A stretch of DNA of 64,000 bases from a bacterium. Its GTDB lineage: Bacteria > Actinomycetota > Acidimicrobiia > Spongiisociales > Spongiisociaceae. This document shows, piece after piece, positions 1-7,333 of this stretch. Numbering within the stretch: position 1 is the stretch's first letter; each line of letters starts with the position of its first letter. The stretch lies in contig JAPPGU010000050.1 of NCBI GenBank assembly GCA_028821265.1, positions 39,392 to 103,391 on the forward strand, given 5' to 3'. The position numbers and the translations under genes were made by a program. The notes beneath the pieces were generated by a model that made no database searches, was not told where the DNA came from, and worked only from the letters and a program-made list of their open reading frames with translations.

Positions 1-595
1 CCTCCTCTTCCTCCTCGGCCTCTTCTTCGGTGAGGGCGATGGCCGGGAGGCTTACCACCAGGATCGGTCGGTCCGGGTCGTCGAGGTACTCGACCTCGCT
101 GAGGGCGGGAAGGTCCGATACGCGAAGCGTGTCGCCCACGCCAAGCTGAGTGATGTCGGCCTGTATGGACTCCGGGATAGCCGTTACCAGCGCCCGCACG
201 TTGACCGTGTTGGCGATCGTCTCGAGGATGCCGCCCCCCTCCCGGATCGCGCCCGGATCCCCTACGAGTTCTATGGCCACCACGGCTTCGACCTCGTCGG
301 TGAGGGAGATCTTGAGGAAGTCCAGGTGGATGATGTCCCCCTTGGTGGGGTGGCGCTGGAGTTGGCGGGCCAGCGATGTGTGGGTCTCCTCTCCGATCTG
401 GAGGTTGATCACCGCGTTGAGTCCGGCGTCCGTGGTCAACGCCGAGCGGAGATCGCGGGCGCTCACCGCGATCGAGCGAGCCTCCGAACCCTGGCCGTAC
501 AGCGTGGCGGGCACCATGCCGCGGCGCCGCAACCTTCTGGACGTTCTCGTACCGATTTCACGGCCGGTTTCGGCGCGCAGGATGACCTTCGACAT
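1..595 (-). CDS. rplY: 50S ribosomal protein bL25 (TL5/CTC type), 3' end cut by window edge
   Basis: Binds 5S rRNA in the large ribosomal subunit. Reading from the ATG at 593-595 on the minus strand gives MSKVILRAETGREIGTRTSR, the typical L25 start, then an N-terminal 5S-binding domain of about 95 residues and a C-terminal TL5/CTC beta domain. About 198 residues are visible. The last ones form an acidic run (TEEEAEEEEE) that leaves the window, as is usual for CTC-type L25 tails. It follows the adenine deaminase gene on the same strand after about 106 bp. The stop codon is outside the window. Confidence 0.93.
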   Translation of the reverse strand, partial: MSKVILRAETGREIGTRTSRRLRRRGMVPATLYGQGSEARSIAVSARDLRSALTTDAGLNAVINLQIGEETHTSLARQLQRHPTKGDIIHLDFLKISLTDEVEAVVAIELVGDPGAIREGGGILETIANTVNVRALVTAIPESIQADITQLGVGDTLRVSDLPALSEVEYLDDPDRPILVVSLPAIALTEEEAEEEEE

Positions 596-701
596 GGCAA
601 CTCCTCGGAGACACAGGTGGGGCGGGCGACCGCCGGACCGAGCCCGCCGCGGAACAAAGGTCCTAGACGGGCGTGGCAGGCCGGTTAAGGATAGCCACCC
701 A

Positions 702-1721
702 TCAAGGGCTGGTCGGATACGAGCCGACGTAGGCGCTGATCTCGTCCTGGAGGGCCTTCTTGCGGCCGTCCGGAAGGAAGGTTGCCTCGATCGAGTTCCT
801 GGCCAGCCGGACCATGTCACCCCGGGTCAACCCGAGGGCATCGGCGATAGCGAGGTAGTTGTCGCCCACGTAGCCGCCGAAGTAGGCCGGATCGTCCGAG
901 TTCACCGTCACCAGCACCCCTGCGTCCATGAAGCGTTTGAGGGGGTGCCTGCGGAGGTCGGGGAATACCTGGAGCCGTTGGTTCGACAGGGGGCAGATGG
1001 TCAGGGGTACCCGCTCCCGGACGAGGCGATCCACCAGTTCCGGGTCATCGCCGGCCCTCACGCCGTGGTCGATTCGCCGGGCGCCCAGGACGTCCAGGGC
1101 CGAGCGGATGTATCCGGCCGGACCTTCCTCACCGGCGTGGGCGACCGGGATGAGCCCGGCCGCGACCGCCATGCGGTAGGGCTCGGCGAACAGTTCCGGC
1201 GGGTTGCCCTTCTCGCCGGAGTCGAGGCCCACACCCTGGACGTGCTCGAGGTAGGGCCGGGCCGCCTCCAGGGCTTCGACCGCCGCCTCGGCGGGCAGGT
1301 GCCGGAGGAAGCACAGGATCAGCGTGGAGGTGATGTCCGGTGCGGCGTCCCGCTGGGCGCTCACGAATCCCCGGATCACCGTCCCCATGTCGATGCCCCG
1401 TTCGGTGTGGGTCTGGGGGTCGAAGAAGATCTCGGCGTGGCGTACCCCGTCGGCCACCGCCCGGGCCAGGTAGGCGGCCATCAGATCGGCGAAGTCGGCC
1501 TCGGTCCGGAGCACCGCGGCGGCCTCGTAGTAGATGTCGAGGAAGGACTGCAGGTCCGCGAACGCGTAGGCCGCCTCGACCTCCTCGATCGAGCCGTACG
1601 GCAAGGTCACCCCGTTGCGTCGGGCCAGGTCGAACATCATCCGCGCCTCGAGGGTGCCCTCGATGTGGATGTGCAGCTCCGACTTCGGTAGCCCCCGGAC
1701 GAACCGCTCCATATCTGTCAT
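702..1721 (-). CDS. Adenine deaminase of the adenosine-deaminase family
   Basis: A 339-residue cytosolic metal-dependent purine deaminase, most like the adenine-deaminase subgroup (adenine to hypoxanthine plus ammonia). Visible metal and catalytic motifs are HIHIEG at about residues 17-22, HAGEEGP near 195, RIDHG, and NSDDPAYFGG near 275. SNQRLQVFPDLRRHPL before the last motif is typical of adenine rather than adenosine deaminases. An AzgA-type purine permease lies directly upstream on the same strand, so the pair probably serves uptake and salvage of adenine or hypoxanthine. Adenosine remains a possible substrate. Confidence 0.88.
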   Translation of the reverse strand: MTDMERFVRGLPKSELHIHIEGTLEARMMFDLARRNGVTLPYGSIEEVEAAYAFADLQSFLDIYYEAAAVLRTEADFADLMAAYLARAVADGVRHAEIFFDPQTHTERGIDMGTVIRGFVSAQRDAAPDITSTLILCFLRHLPAEAAVEALEAARPYLEHVQGVGLDSGEKGNPPELFAEPYRMAVAAGLIPVAHAGEEGPAGYIRSALDVLGARRIDHGVRAGDDPELVDRLVRERVPLTICPLSNQRLQVFPDLRRHPLKRFMDAGVLVTVNSDDPAYFGGYVGDNYLAIADALGLTRGDMVRLARNSIEATFLPDGRKKALQDEISAYVGSYPTSP

Positions 1722-1741
1722 GACCCGACCCCCGGGAACAG

Positions 1742-1769
1742 GGAGAGGGCGCCTGACGGCGCCCTCTCC
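1742..1769 (-). terminator. Perfect 12-bp intercistronic hairpin between permease and deaminase genes
   Basis: GGAGAGGGCGCC and GGCGCCCTCTCC are exact reverse complements around a 4-nt loop. The hairpin sits between the permease stop at 1789 and the deaminase start at 1721. No T-run follows on the minus strand, so it may be a partial terminator, an RNA-processing site or an mRNA stabiliser that sets the ratio of the two products. Confidence 0.6.
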
Positions 1770-1788
1770 GGAGTCAAAGGTGGGTGGA

Positions 1789-3114
1789 TCAGAGGTAGGC
1801 GCCGAGCCAGTCCTGGAGGAAGTAGATCAGGCACGCAGCGGAGACGATCCACATCAGGACATGGACCTGGGCGGCCTTGCCCTTCACGACCTTGATCAGG
1901 GTGTGCGTCAAGAACCCTGCCGCGATTCCCACCGTGATGGAATACGTCAGCGGCATCAGGATGACGGCCAGCAACGCCGGTAGGCCTTCTTCCAGATCGG
2001 TGAAGTCGATCTTCTTCAACAGACCCACCATCAGGAACCCGATCAGGATCAGAACGGGAGCCGTGGCCTGGGCCGGTACCAGCAGTGCCAGTGGCGACAG
2101 GATGATGGCGATCAGGAACAGCACGCCGGTGACGACCGACGTAAGGCCCGTCCTTCCGCCCTCGGCCACGCCCGCCGAGCTCTCGATGTAACTGGTGTTG
2201 GAGCTCACCCCGCACAGTCCACCGAGCGCTGCGCCCAGCGAGTCCACCAGGAGCAGCTCGCGGAGCTTGGGAATCCGGCCGTCCTCATCGGTCAGCCCGG
2301 CTTGCTCCGAGACCGCGGTGGCCGTTCCCATCGTGTCGAAGAAGTCCGTCAGCATGAAGGTGAAGATGGTGAGAATGGCCGCCAGTGCGCCCATCTCAGT
2401 CCACACGTTCCCCAAGTCGACGGCGCCGATGGTCGAGAAGCTGACGCTGGCCGACAAGCTCTCGGGTAGGTCAATCACGTTCAGGATCAACGCCACGATG
2501 GTGGTGAGGATGATCGTGATGATCATCGCACCCTTCACCTTACGGGCCATCAACACCAAGGCGATCAGGACCCCGACCAGCGTGGTGCCGGCGGAGTACG
2601 AGTTCGGGAACACGAACTCCACGATGGCGCCGCCCTGGCGTACCAGGCCTCCGTTGACCAGGCCGATGAAGAGGATGAACAGGCCGATCCCCACCCCGAT
2701 GGAGTACTTCAGGCTGTCGGGGATGGCGGCCATCACCGCCTCCCGCAGGCCGAGCACGACCAGGATGGTGACGAGGATGCCCTCCCACAGGATCACGCCC
2801 ATGGCGCCTTCCGCGGTCAACCCGTCGGTCAGCACCAGGCCGAACGCCACTGCAGCGTTGATTCCCAGCCCTGCAGCCAGCGCAATCGGATGGTTGGCGA
2901 TCACCCCCATTGCGATGGACAGGATTCCGGCCACCAGGGCCGTTCCGGCGGCTACCGCAACCGGATCGAGGCCGGTGGCGCCGAGAATGTCGGCGTTGAC
3001 GAACAGGATGTAGGCCATTACCAGGAAAGTGGTGACTCCTGCCCGGACCTCCGTGCCTACTGAGGATCCGCGTTCGGAGACCTTGAAGTAACTGTCAAGT
3101 CCCGTTTGGGCCAT
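1789..3114 (-). CDS. NCS2-family purine permease (AzgA/PbuG-like)
   Basis: A 441-residue inner-membrane proton symporter for adenine, guanine or hypoxanthine. It opens with LDSYFKVSERGSSVGTEVRAG and a GVTTFLVMAYILFVNADIL segment, the hallmark start of the AzgA/PbuG branch. About 12-14 hydrophobic segments follow, with LAAGLGINAAVAF and SNTSYIESSAGVAEGGRTGL as family signatures. The start codon is preceded by GGGAGGAG. A perfect dyad lies 17 bp upstream of the gene, and adenine deaminase follows in the same direction, suggesting a purine-salvage operon. Confidence 0.92.
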   Translation of the reverse strand: MAQTGLDSYFKVSERGSSVGTEVRAGVTTFLVMAYILFVNADILGATGLDPVAVAAGTALVAGILSIAMGVIANHPIALAAGLGINAAVAFGLVLTDGLTAEGAMGVILWEGILVTILVVLGLREAVMAAIPDSLKYSIGVGIGLFILFIGLVNGGLVRQGGAIVEFVFPNSYSAGTTLVGVLIALVLMARKVKGAMIITIILTTIVALILNVIDLPESLSASVSFSTIGAVDLGNVWTEMGALAAILTIFTFMLTDFFDTMGTATAVSEQAGLTDEDGRIPKLRELLLVDSLGAALGGLCGVSSNTSYIESSAGVAEGGRTGLTSVVTGVLFLIAIILSPLALLVPAQATAPVLILIGFLMVGLLKKIDFTDLEEGLPALLAVILMPLTYSITVGIAAGFLTHTLIKVVKGKAAQVHVLMWIVSAACLIYFLQDWLGAYL

Positions 3115-3130
3115 TTCTCCTCCCTTCAGA

Positions 3131-3153
3131 GTCAGGTCGATGCTCGACCTGAC
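3131..3153 (-). promoter_or_regulatory. Perfect 10-bp dyad upstream of the purine permease operon
   Basis: GTCAGGTCGA, a TGC spacer and TCGACCTGAC form an exact palindrome 17-39 bp before the permease ATG, just upstream of its ribosome-binding site. It could be a repressor operator (GntR/TetR-like geometry) or a leader hairpin that hides the ribosome-binding site. No regulator gene is adjacent. Confidence 0.5.
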
Positions 3154-3280
3154 CTCCTCTCCAGGTTAGTGCAAGCACTCGCAGCGCGCCGGGGAAAACG
3201 CTAATGATCCCGGCGAGGCGACACCTATCACCCGCGCGCGGGCACTGGATTATCCGGAGGAAGAAGGCCGCGAGGGAGGG

Positions 3281-3300
3281 CTCCGGCCAGCGGCCGGGAG
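3281..3300 (-). terminator. GC-rich hairpin after the ABC ATPase gene
   Basis: CTCCGGCC pairs with GGCCGGGAG across an AGC loop, 13 bp past the stop codon of the minus-strand ABC ATPase. One base is bulged and there is no clear T-run, so the terminator role is inferred from position. Confidence 0.35.
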
Positions 3301-3312
3301 TGTCCGTTCTCC

Positions 3313-4500
3313 CTACAGGGCGTCGCCCGTTTCCGGATCGAAGAAGTGCAGCTTGGTGGTGTCGACCACCAACTCGGCGGACTCTCCGACGCGGGGAGCG
3401 TGGTCGGGGTTGACCCGGGCGGTGAACTTGGTCTCGTCGCCCAACGCATCGGCATCCGTACCCTCTTCGGCCAGCAAGGCCTCGATGTCGGCGGTGACCA
3501 CCGGCCGGACCGGCACCGCGAAGTGGACGTACGCCTCGGAGCCGAGTTGTTCCACGAGGGAAGCGGTGACGGTCATAGCGCTCCCGCCCGCCCCGGCCGC
3601 CGACCTGATCTCGAAGGCCTCGGGTCGCACCCCGACCACGATCTCGCGCCCGGACGACTGCGCCAGTCCGTCAGGAAGGTCGCCGGAGTCCACGGCCAGG
3701 CTGTGGCCGTCGAAGTCGAGCGTGGTGGCGGTCCCGTCGGAGCCCACCGTCGCGTAGACGAAGTTCATGGCGGGCGAGCCGATGAATCCGGCCACGAACA
3801 GGTTGCGGGGATGGTCGTAGAGCTCCCGCGGGGACGCTATCTGCTGGAGGTTGGTCTCGGTGCCCGTGATCGCCTTCAGCACCGCCACCCGGTCGCCCAT
3901 GGTCATGGCCTCCACCTGGTCGTGGGTCACGTAGAGGGTGGTGGTGCCGAGGCGGGAGTGCAGGAGGCCGAGTTCCGAGCGCATCTGGACCCGCAGCTTG
4001 GCGTCCAGGTTGGAGAGGGGCTCGTCCATCAGGAAGGCGGCCGGCTCCCGCACGATGGCCCGGCCCATGGCCACCCGCTGCCGCTGGCCGCCGGACAGGG
4101 CCTTGGGCTTGCGGTCCAGGTAGTCGGTGATCTCCAGGATGCGGGCCGCCTCGCCGACCCTCTCCTCGATTTCCTTCTTGGGCGTCTTCCTCAGCTTCAG
4201 TCCGAAGGCCATGTTGTCCCGCACCGTCATGTGGGGGTAGAGGGCGTAGTTCTGGAAGACCATGGCGATGTCCCGGTCCTTGGGAGCCACATCGTTGACC
4301 ACCCGGTCGCCGATCAGGATCGTGCCCTCGGTTATGTCCTCGAGACCGGCCACCATCCGCAAAAGGGTGGACTTGCCGCAACCGGACGGTCCCACCAGCA
4401 CCACGAACTCGCCGTCGGCGATGTCGATGGACACGTCCGCAATGGCCCGGGTCTCGCCGCCATAGATCTTGCCCACCGCATCGAATGTGATTCCCGCCAT
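3313..4500 (-). CDS. ABC transporter ATP-binding protein, UgpC/MsmK/MalK type
   Basis: A 395-residue cytosolic ATPase that energises carbohydrate-type ABC importers. Walker [10 protein letters not shown] is at residues 37-45, followed by Q-loop VFQNYAL, signature LSGGQRQR, Walker [12 protein letters not shown] and H-loop VTHDQ. A C-terminal TOBE/OB region contains [11 protein letters not shown]. The start at 4500 is preferred because GGGAGG lies just before it; the frame extends 25 codons further up but lacks conservation there. No permease or binding protein is adjacent, as is common for ATPases shared by several sugar transporters. Confidence 0.92.
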   Translation of the reverse strand: MAGITFDAVGKIYGGETRAIADVSIDIADGEFVVLVGPSGCGKSTLLRMVAGLEDITEGTILIGDRVVNDVAPKDRDIAMVFQNYALYPHMTVRDNMAFGLKLRKTPKKEIEERVGEAARILEITDYLDRKPKALSGGQRQRVAMGRAIVREPAAFLMDEPLSNLDAKLRVQMRSELGLLHSRLGTTTLYVTHDQVEAMTMGDRVAVLKAITGTETNLQQIASPRELYDHPRNLFVAGFIGSPAMNFVYATVGSDGTATTLDFDGHSLAVDSGDLPDGLAQSSGREIVVGVRPEAFEIRSAAGAGGSAMTVTASLVEQLGSEAYVHFAVPVRPVVTADIEALLAEEGTDADALGDETKFTARVNPDHAPRVGESAELVVDTTKLHFFDPETGDAL

Positions 4501-4596
4501 CTTCCGACCTCCCTGAGCGCCTTCGACCATACCACCACCCGGTGAGCATGGTGCGGGAACAGGACCCGGAATCACCCCGTCAGTGGCCAGTGGTCA
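4501..4596. other. Short gap holding the truncation point of an IS remnant
   Basis: These 96 bp separate the divergent ABC ATPase from the transposase remnant. An imperfect direct repeat of CAGTGGCC/CAGTGGTC occurs at about 4581-4601. No IS terminal inverted repeat was recognised, so the left end of the element appears lost. Confidence 0.4.
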
Positions 4597-5106
4597 GTGG
4601 CCGGCCTGGAGCGGAACAAGCACGAGTCCAAGAAACTCCGGGCAGGTCGTGGGCCAGTCGGCAAAACGGCTGTTGTCGGCGCCAGGGATCGCGCCACCGG
4701 CCAAGTAGTCGCGAAGGTCATCCCTAACACGAGCGCGGACACGTTGCAGGGGTTTGTGGAGGAACGTAGGGTGCCGAACGCTCCGGTGTATACGGACGGA
4801 GCGACAGCGTATGACGGGTTGTCGAACCGTGAAGCCGTTGGCCATTCGGTCGGCGAGTACGTCCGCGGGCAAGCCCATACGAACGGGATGGAGAGCTTCT
4901 GGGCTACGTTGAAGCGGGCGCACAAGGGCGTGTTTCACCGCCTGTCGGCGAAGCATCTGCAGCGGTATGTGAACGAGTTCGCCGGTCGGCACAACATCCG
5001 GGATTTGGACACCGCGGAGCAGATGGCCCATGTAGCCGCGGCGATGGTCGGACGCCGCCTGCTCTATCGGGATCTCGTGGCCGGGGAACGCGGATACGCA
5101 ACATGA
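4597..5106 (+). pseudogene. IS1595-family transposase, N-terminally truncated
   Basis: The frame gives 169 residues matching the C-terminal half of an ISXO2-like DDE transposase. It includes NKHESKKLRAGRGPVGK, VYTDGATAY (second catalytic Asp), SVGEYVRGQAHTNGMESFW (catalytic Glu) and FAGRHNIRDLDT. Intact family members are about 300 residues with an N-terminal zinc ribbon and a first Asp; both are missing here, and only a GTG remains as a possible start. Its TGA overlaps the ATG of the next gene (ATGA), so the remnant may still affect translation of the methyltransferase. It is very probably inactive. Confidence 0.85.
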
Positions 5107-6764
5107 CCGGCCCGTTGGTGTTCGGCCAACCACCCGCCGACAACTCATTGTTCTATGGCGACTGCCTGGACTGGATGAGACGGTGGCCCGACAACTGCGT
5201 GAACCTCATCTACCTAGACCCCCCGTTCAACTCCAAACAGGACTACAACATGCTCTACTCGGCACAGGTTGCCGGGGATGCCCAATACCGCGCCTTTGCG
5301 GACACGTGGGTATGGGACGACGCTGCTGCGGATCGGCTCGATGGGTACATGGGTGCCATAGCCCGACCCGCACATAACGCCATCGCAGGGCTGAACCGTA
5401 TGCTTGGTCAGTCAGGCATGTTGGCCTACCTCACCTATATGGCCGAACGGTTAGAGGAATGCTGGCGGCTACTAGCCCCCACCGGGGGCATCTATCTGCA
5501 CTGCGACCCGACCGCCTCCCACTACCTCAAGGCGGTCATGGACGGCATATTCGGCGCTGGCAACTTTCGGTCAGAAATTATCTGGAAACGCACCTACGCT
5601 CATGGGCGGGCGCTCCGCTGGGGGCCGGTACATGATGTGCTTCTGTTCTACTCCAAAACGGACAAGTGGACCTGGAATCGGACCTATCAGGCATACGATC
5701 CCTTTTACGTAGAGAAGAATTATCGGCATAAGGACAAGCATGGCCGTTATCGCCACGTAACGCTCGATGGTCCAGGCACGCGGGGCGGTCCATCGGGACT
5801 GCCTTGGCGTGGTGTTGATCCAACAGTGGCGGGTCGACACTGGGAAGTCCCACCGGATCGCGCCTTACCGCCCTGGATCAATCTGCCAGACGGTTATCCA
5901 CATATGACTGTCCAAGAGCGTTTGGACGTACTCGACGAACAGGGTCTGATTTATTGGCCTCCTAAAGGGACAAAACCTAGCTATCGACGTTACCTATCGG
6001 TCGCTCCGGGCAACCAAATACAAGACGTCGTAACCGACATTAGCGCTATCGGTGCGCGGGCGGCGGAACGACTTGGCTACCCGACACAAAAGCCCCGTGC
6101 ACTGTTGGAACGCATCATCGAGGCGTCATCCAACAAAGGCGACTTAGTGTTGGACCCGTTCTGTGGATGCGGCACCGCGGTCGACGCGGCCCAGCGGCTC
6201 GGCCGACGGTGGATAGGTGTGGATATCTCGTCCTTCGCTGTCGATGTGATGCTCGAACGGCTCGGAGACCGCACCATCCCCGTCTACGGCATCCCATATG
6301 ACCTGCACTCGGCCCGTCGCATGGCCGCCGACGACCCGTTCGGGTTCGAGACATGGGCGGTGAACCGCCTTCGCGGATTCGTTCCCAACACCAAGCAAGT
6401 CGCTGACGGTGGGATCGACGGACGCGCCCATCTAGCGGTCCAGCCCGACGACTGGAAGTCGCGGCTGGCACTCGCGCAGGTCAAAGGCGGCAAACATCAC
6501 CCCATCGACGGGCTGCGAGCATTCAGTTCCGTAGTCGACCGTCGCAAGGCCGCACTCGGCTGCTACATCACCGTCGAACCCTTCAACACGGCCAGCGCCC
6601 GGAAGGTGGCTACTAGCCCTTCGACAATCCACGTCGGCGGCTACCCGTATCAACGGTTCCATCGGTGGTCCATAGCGGACTACTTCGATGAACGCCCGCC
6701 GCCTTTGCCACCGATGAACAACCCATATACGGGTAAGCCGATGGCACAAGGAGAACTGTTCTAA
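5103..6764 (+). CDS. DNA methyltransferase fused to an Mrr-like nuclease domain
   Basis: A 553-residue protein. The N-terminal part is a beta-class amino-methyltransferase, with motif IV (DPPF, residues 39-42) before SAM motif I (DLVLDPFCGCGTAVDA, about 349-364), as in type III Mod and related N6-A/N4-C enzymes. The C-terminal part, from about residue 410, carries ADGGIDG (about 436-442) and, roughly 20 residues later, AQVKGG (about 458-463). That matches the D...QxK layout of Mrr-like PD-(D/E)XK nucleases. It starts inside the TGA of the transposase remnant and is coupled (TAATG) to a small basic ORF. Base composition is visibly less GC-rich than the flanks, which suggests transfer. Restriction activity is inferred, not shown. 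Confidence 0.85.
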   Translation: MTGPLVFGQPPADNSLFYGDCLDWMRRWPDNCVNLIYLDPPFNSKQDYNMLYSAQVAGDAQYRAFADTWVWDDAAADRLDGYMGAIARPAHNAIAGLNRMLGQSGMLAYLTYMAERLEECWRLLAPTGGIYLHCDPTASHYLKAVMDGIFGAGNFRSEIIWKRTYAHGRALRWGPVHDVLLFYSKTDKWTWNRTYQAYDPFYVEKNYRHKDKHGRYRHVTLDGPGTRGGPSGLPWRGVDPTVAGRHWEVPPDRALPPWINLPDGYPHMTVQERLDVLDEQGLIYWPPKGTKPSYRRYLSVAPGNQIQDVVTDISAIGARAAERLGYPTQKPRALLERIIEASSNKGDLVLDPFCGCGTAVDAAQRLGRRWIGVDISSFAVDVMLERLGDRTIPVYGIPYDLHSARRMAADDPFGFETWAVNRLRGFVPNTKQVADGGIDGRAHLAVQPDDWKSRLALAQVKGGKHHPIDGLRAFSSVVDRRKAALGCYITVEPFNTASARKVATSPSTIHVGGYPYQRFHRWSIADYFDERPPPLPPMNNPYTGKPMAQGELF

Positions 6765-6964
6765 TGAGCGACCAGAGGCGCAAGCGCCGCCGCCGCGAGG
6801 GATTGAAAGCCGACTACGGAGACGCCACCCCAGAGCAGGTCGCCGAAGCCGTACTCCGATGGAACCCTGACGGACCGAACCGGCCCCAGCCATCGACTAG
6901 GCTAAGTGCCGATGCAGGTATCTATCGAGATGAAACCAGTCGCGCGGATCGAACTCCCCGCTGA
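6764..6964 (+). CDS. Small basic protein coupled to the methyltransferase gene
   Basis: 66 residues with a very basic N terminus (RRKRRRR) followed by EGLKADYGDATPEQVAEAV. The ATG shares a base with the methyltransferase stop (TAATG), indicating translational coupling. I do not recognise a named family. The basic head suggests nucleic-acid binding and the coupling suggests a partner role in a modification or defence unit; both are inference. The C-terminal third overlaps the next small frame, so the true end of the conserved part is uncertain. Confidence 0.5.
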   Translation: MSDQRRKRRRREGLKADYGDATPEQVAEAVLRWNPDGPNRPQPSTRLSADAGIYRDETSRADRTPR

Positions 6965-7097
6965 CCCGCGAGTTAGCCATTACGAGATAGAGATGCGCCC
7001 CGTCTCTACTCCAACCACTCAAAGCTACCGTCCATTCTCCGTCGAATCCGACGGATCATGGGTGGCAATACGCCACCGTCAGCCGTCCGAGGAGTGA
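6912..7097 (+). CDS. Possible small hypothetical protein
   Basis: A 61-codon frame beginning MQVSIEMKPVARIELP. A TAGGCT box at 6898-6903 lies 8 nt before the ATG, matching the leaderless-promoter pattern seen at several other genes here. It overlaps the preceding small ORF by about 50 bp and is antisense to a possible minus-strand frame over 7006-7097, so it may be spurious. Confidence 0.3.
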   Translation: MQVSIEMKPVARIELPADPRVSHYEIEMRPVSTPTTQSYRPFSVESDGSWVAIRHRQPSEE

Positions 7098-7105
7098 TCA
7101 CCACT

Positions 7106-7258
7106 TCATGTGTCTCGCCTCGGGGGAACTTCCCGACGCGGATAAACCTGACCTGAGATCGATATCGACACGGTATCGCCCTCCAAGGCCTCAATGACTA
7201 GCTCGCCGCCACCACCCGGCAACGGCTTGACGTTCTCATCCCAGTCGTAGTTGCTCAC
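7106..7258 (-). CDS. Small unknown protein with strong promoter, perhaps frameshifted
   Basis: GTG at 7256-7258 opens a 50-codon frame starting MSNYDWDENVKPLPGGGGEL. It is seven bases downstream of TACGAT with TTGACA 16 bp further up, the clearest sigma-70-type promoter in the island. After about residue 37 the neighbouring minus frame continues openly to 7006 (VRFIRVGKFPRGETHEVV and on). A one-base deletion could therefore have split an original protein of about 83 residues. No family recognised. Confidence 0.4.
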   Translation of the reverse strand: MSNYDWDENVKPLPGGGGELVIEALEGDTVSISISGQVYPRREVPPRRDT

Positions 7259-7265
7259 GCCTCGG

Positions 7266-7293
7266 ATCGTAGCCGCCCCACCACGCTTGTCAA
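7266..7293 (-). promoter_or_regulatory. Promoter for the small minus-strand gene (TTGACA-16-TACGAT)
   Basis: On the minus strand TTGACA (7288-7293) and TACGAT (7266-7271) are 16 bp apart. The GTG start follows after 7 nt, so transcription should begin at or near the start codon and give a leaderless mRNA. Confidence 0.6.
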
Positions 7294-7333
7294 CCCAAGG
7301 TTATAATTCCCCTCAATAACTATCAACTAGCAA

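Noticed and set aside
150..1691. A 513-codon plus-strand frame opposite bL25 and adenine deaminase
   Set aside because: It crosses two recognised genes on the other strand and has no domain.
3346..4545. A 399-codon plus-strand frame opposite the ABC ATPase
   Set aside because: It is antisense to a clear ATPase with all motifs; the frame is an artefact of GC-rich third positions.
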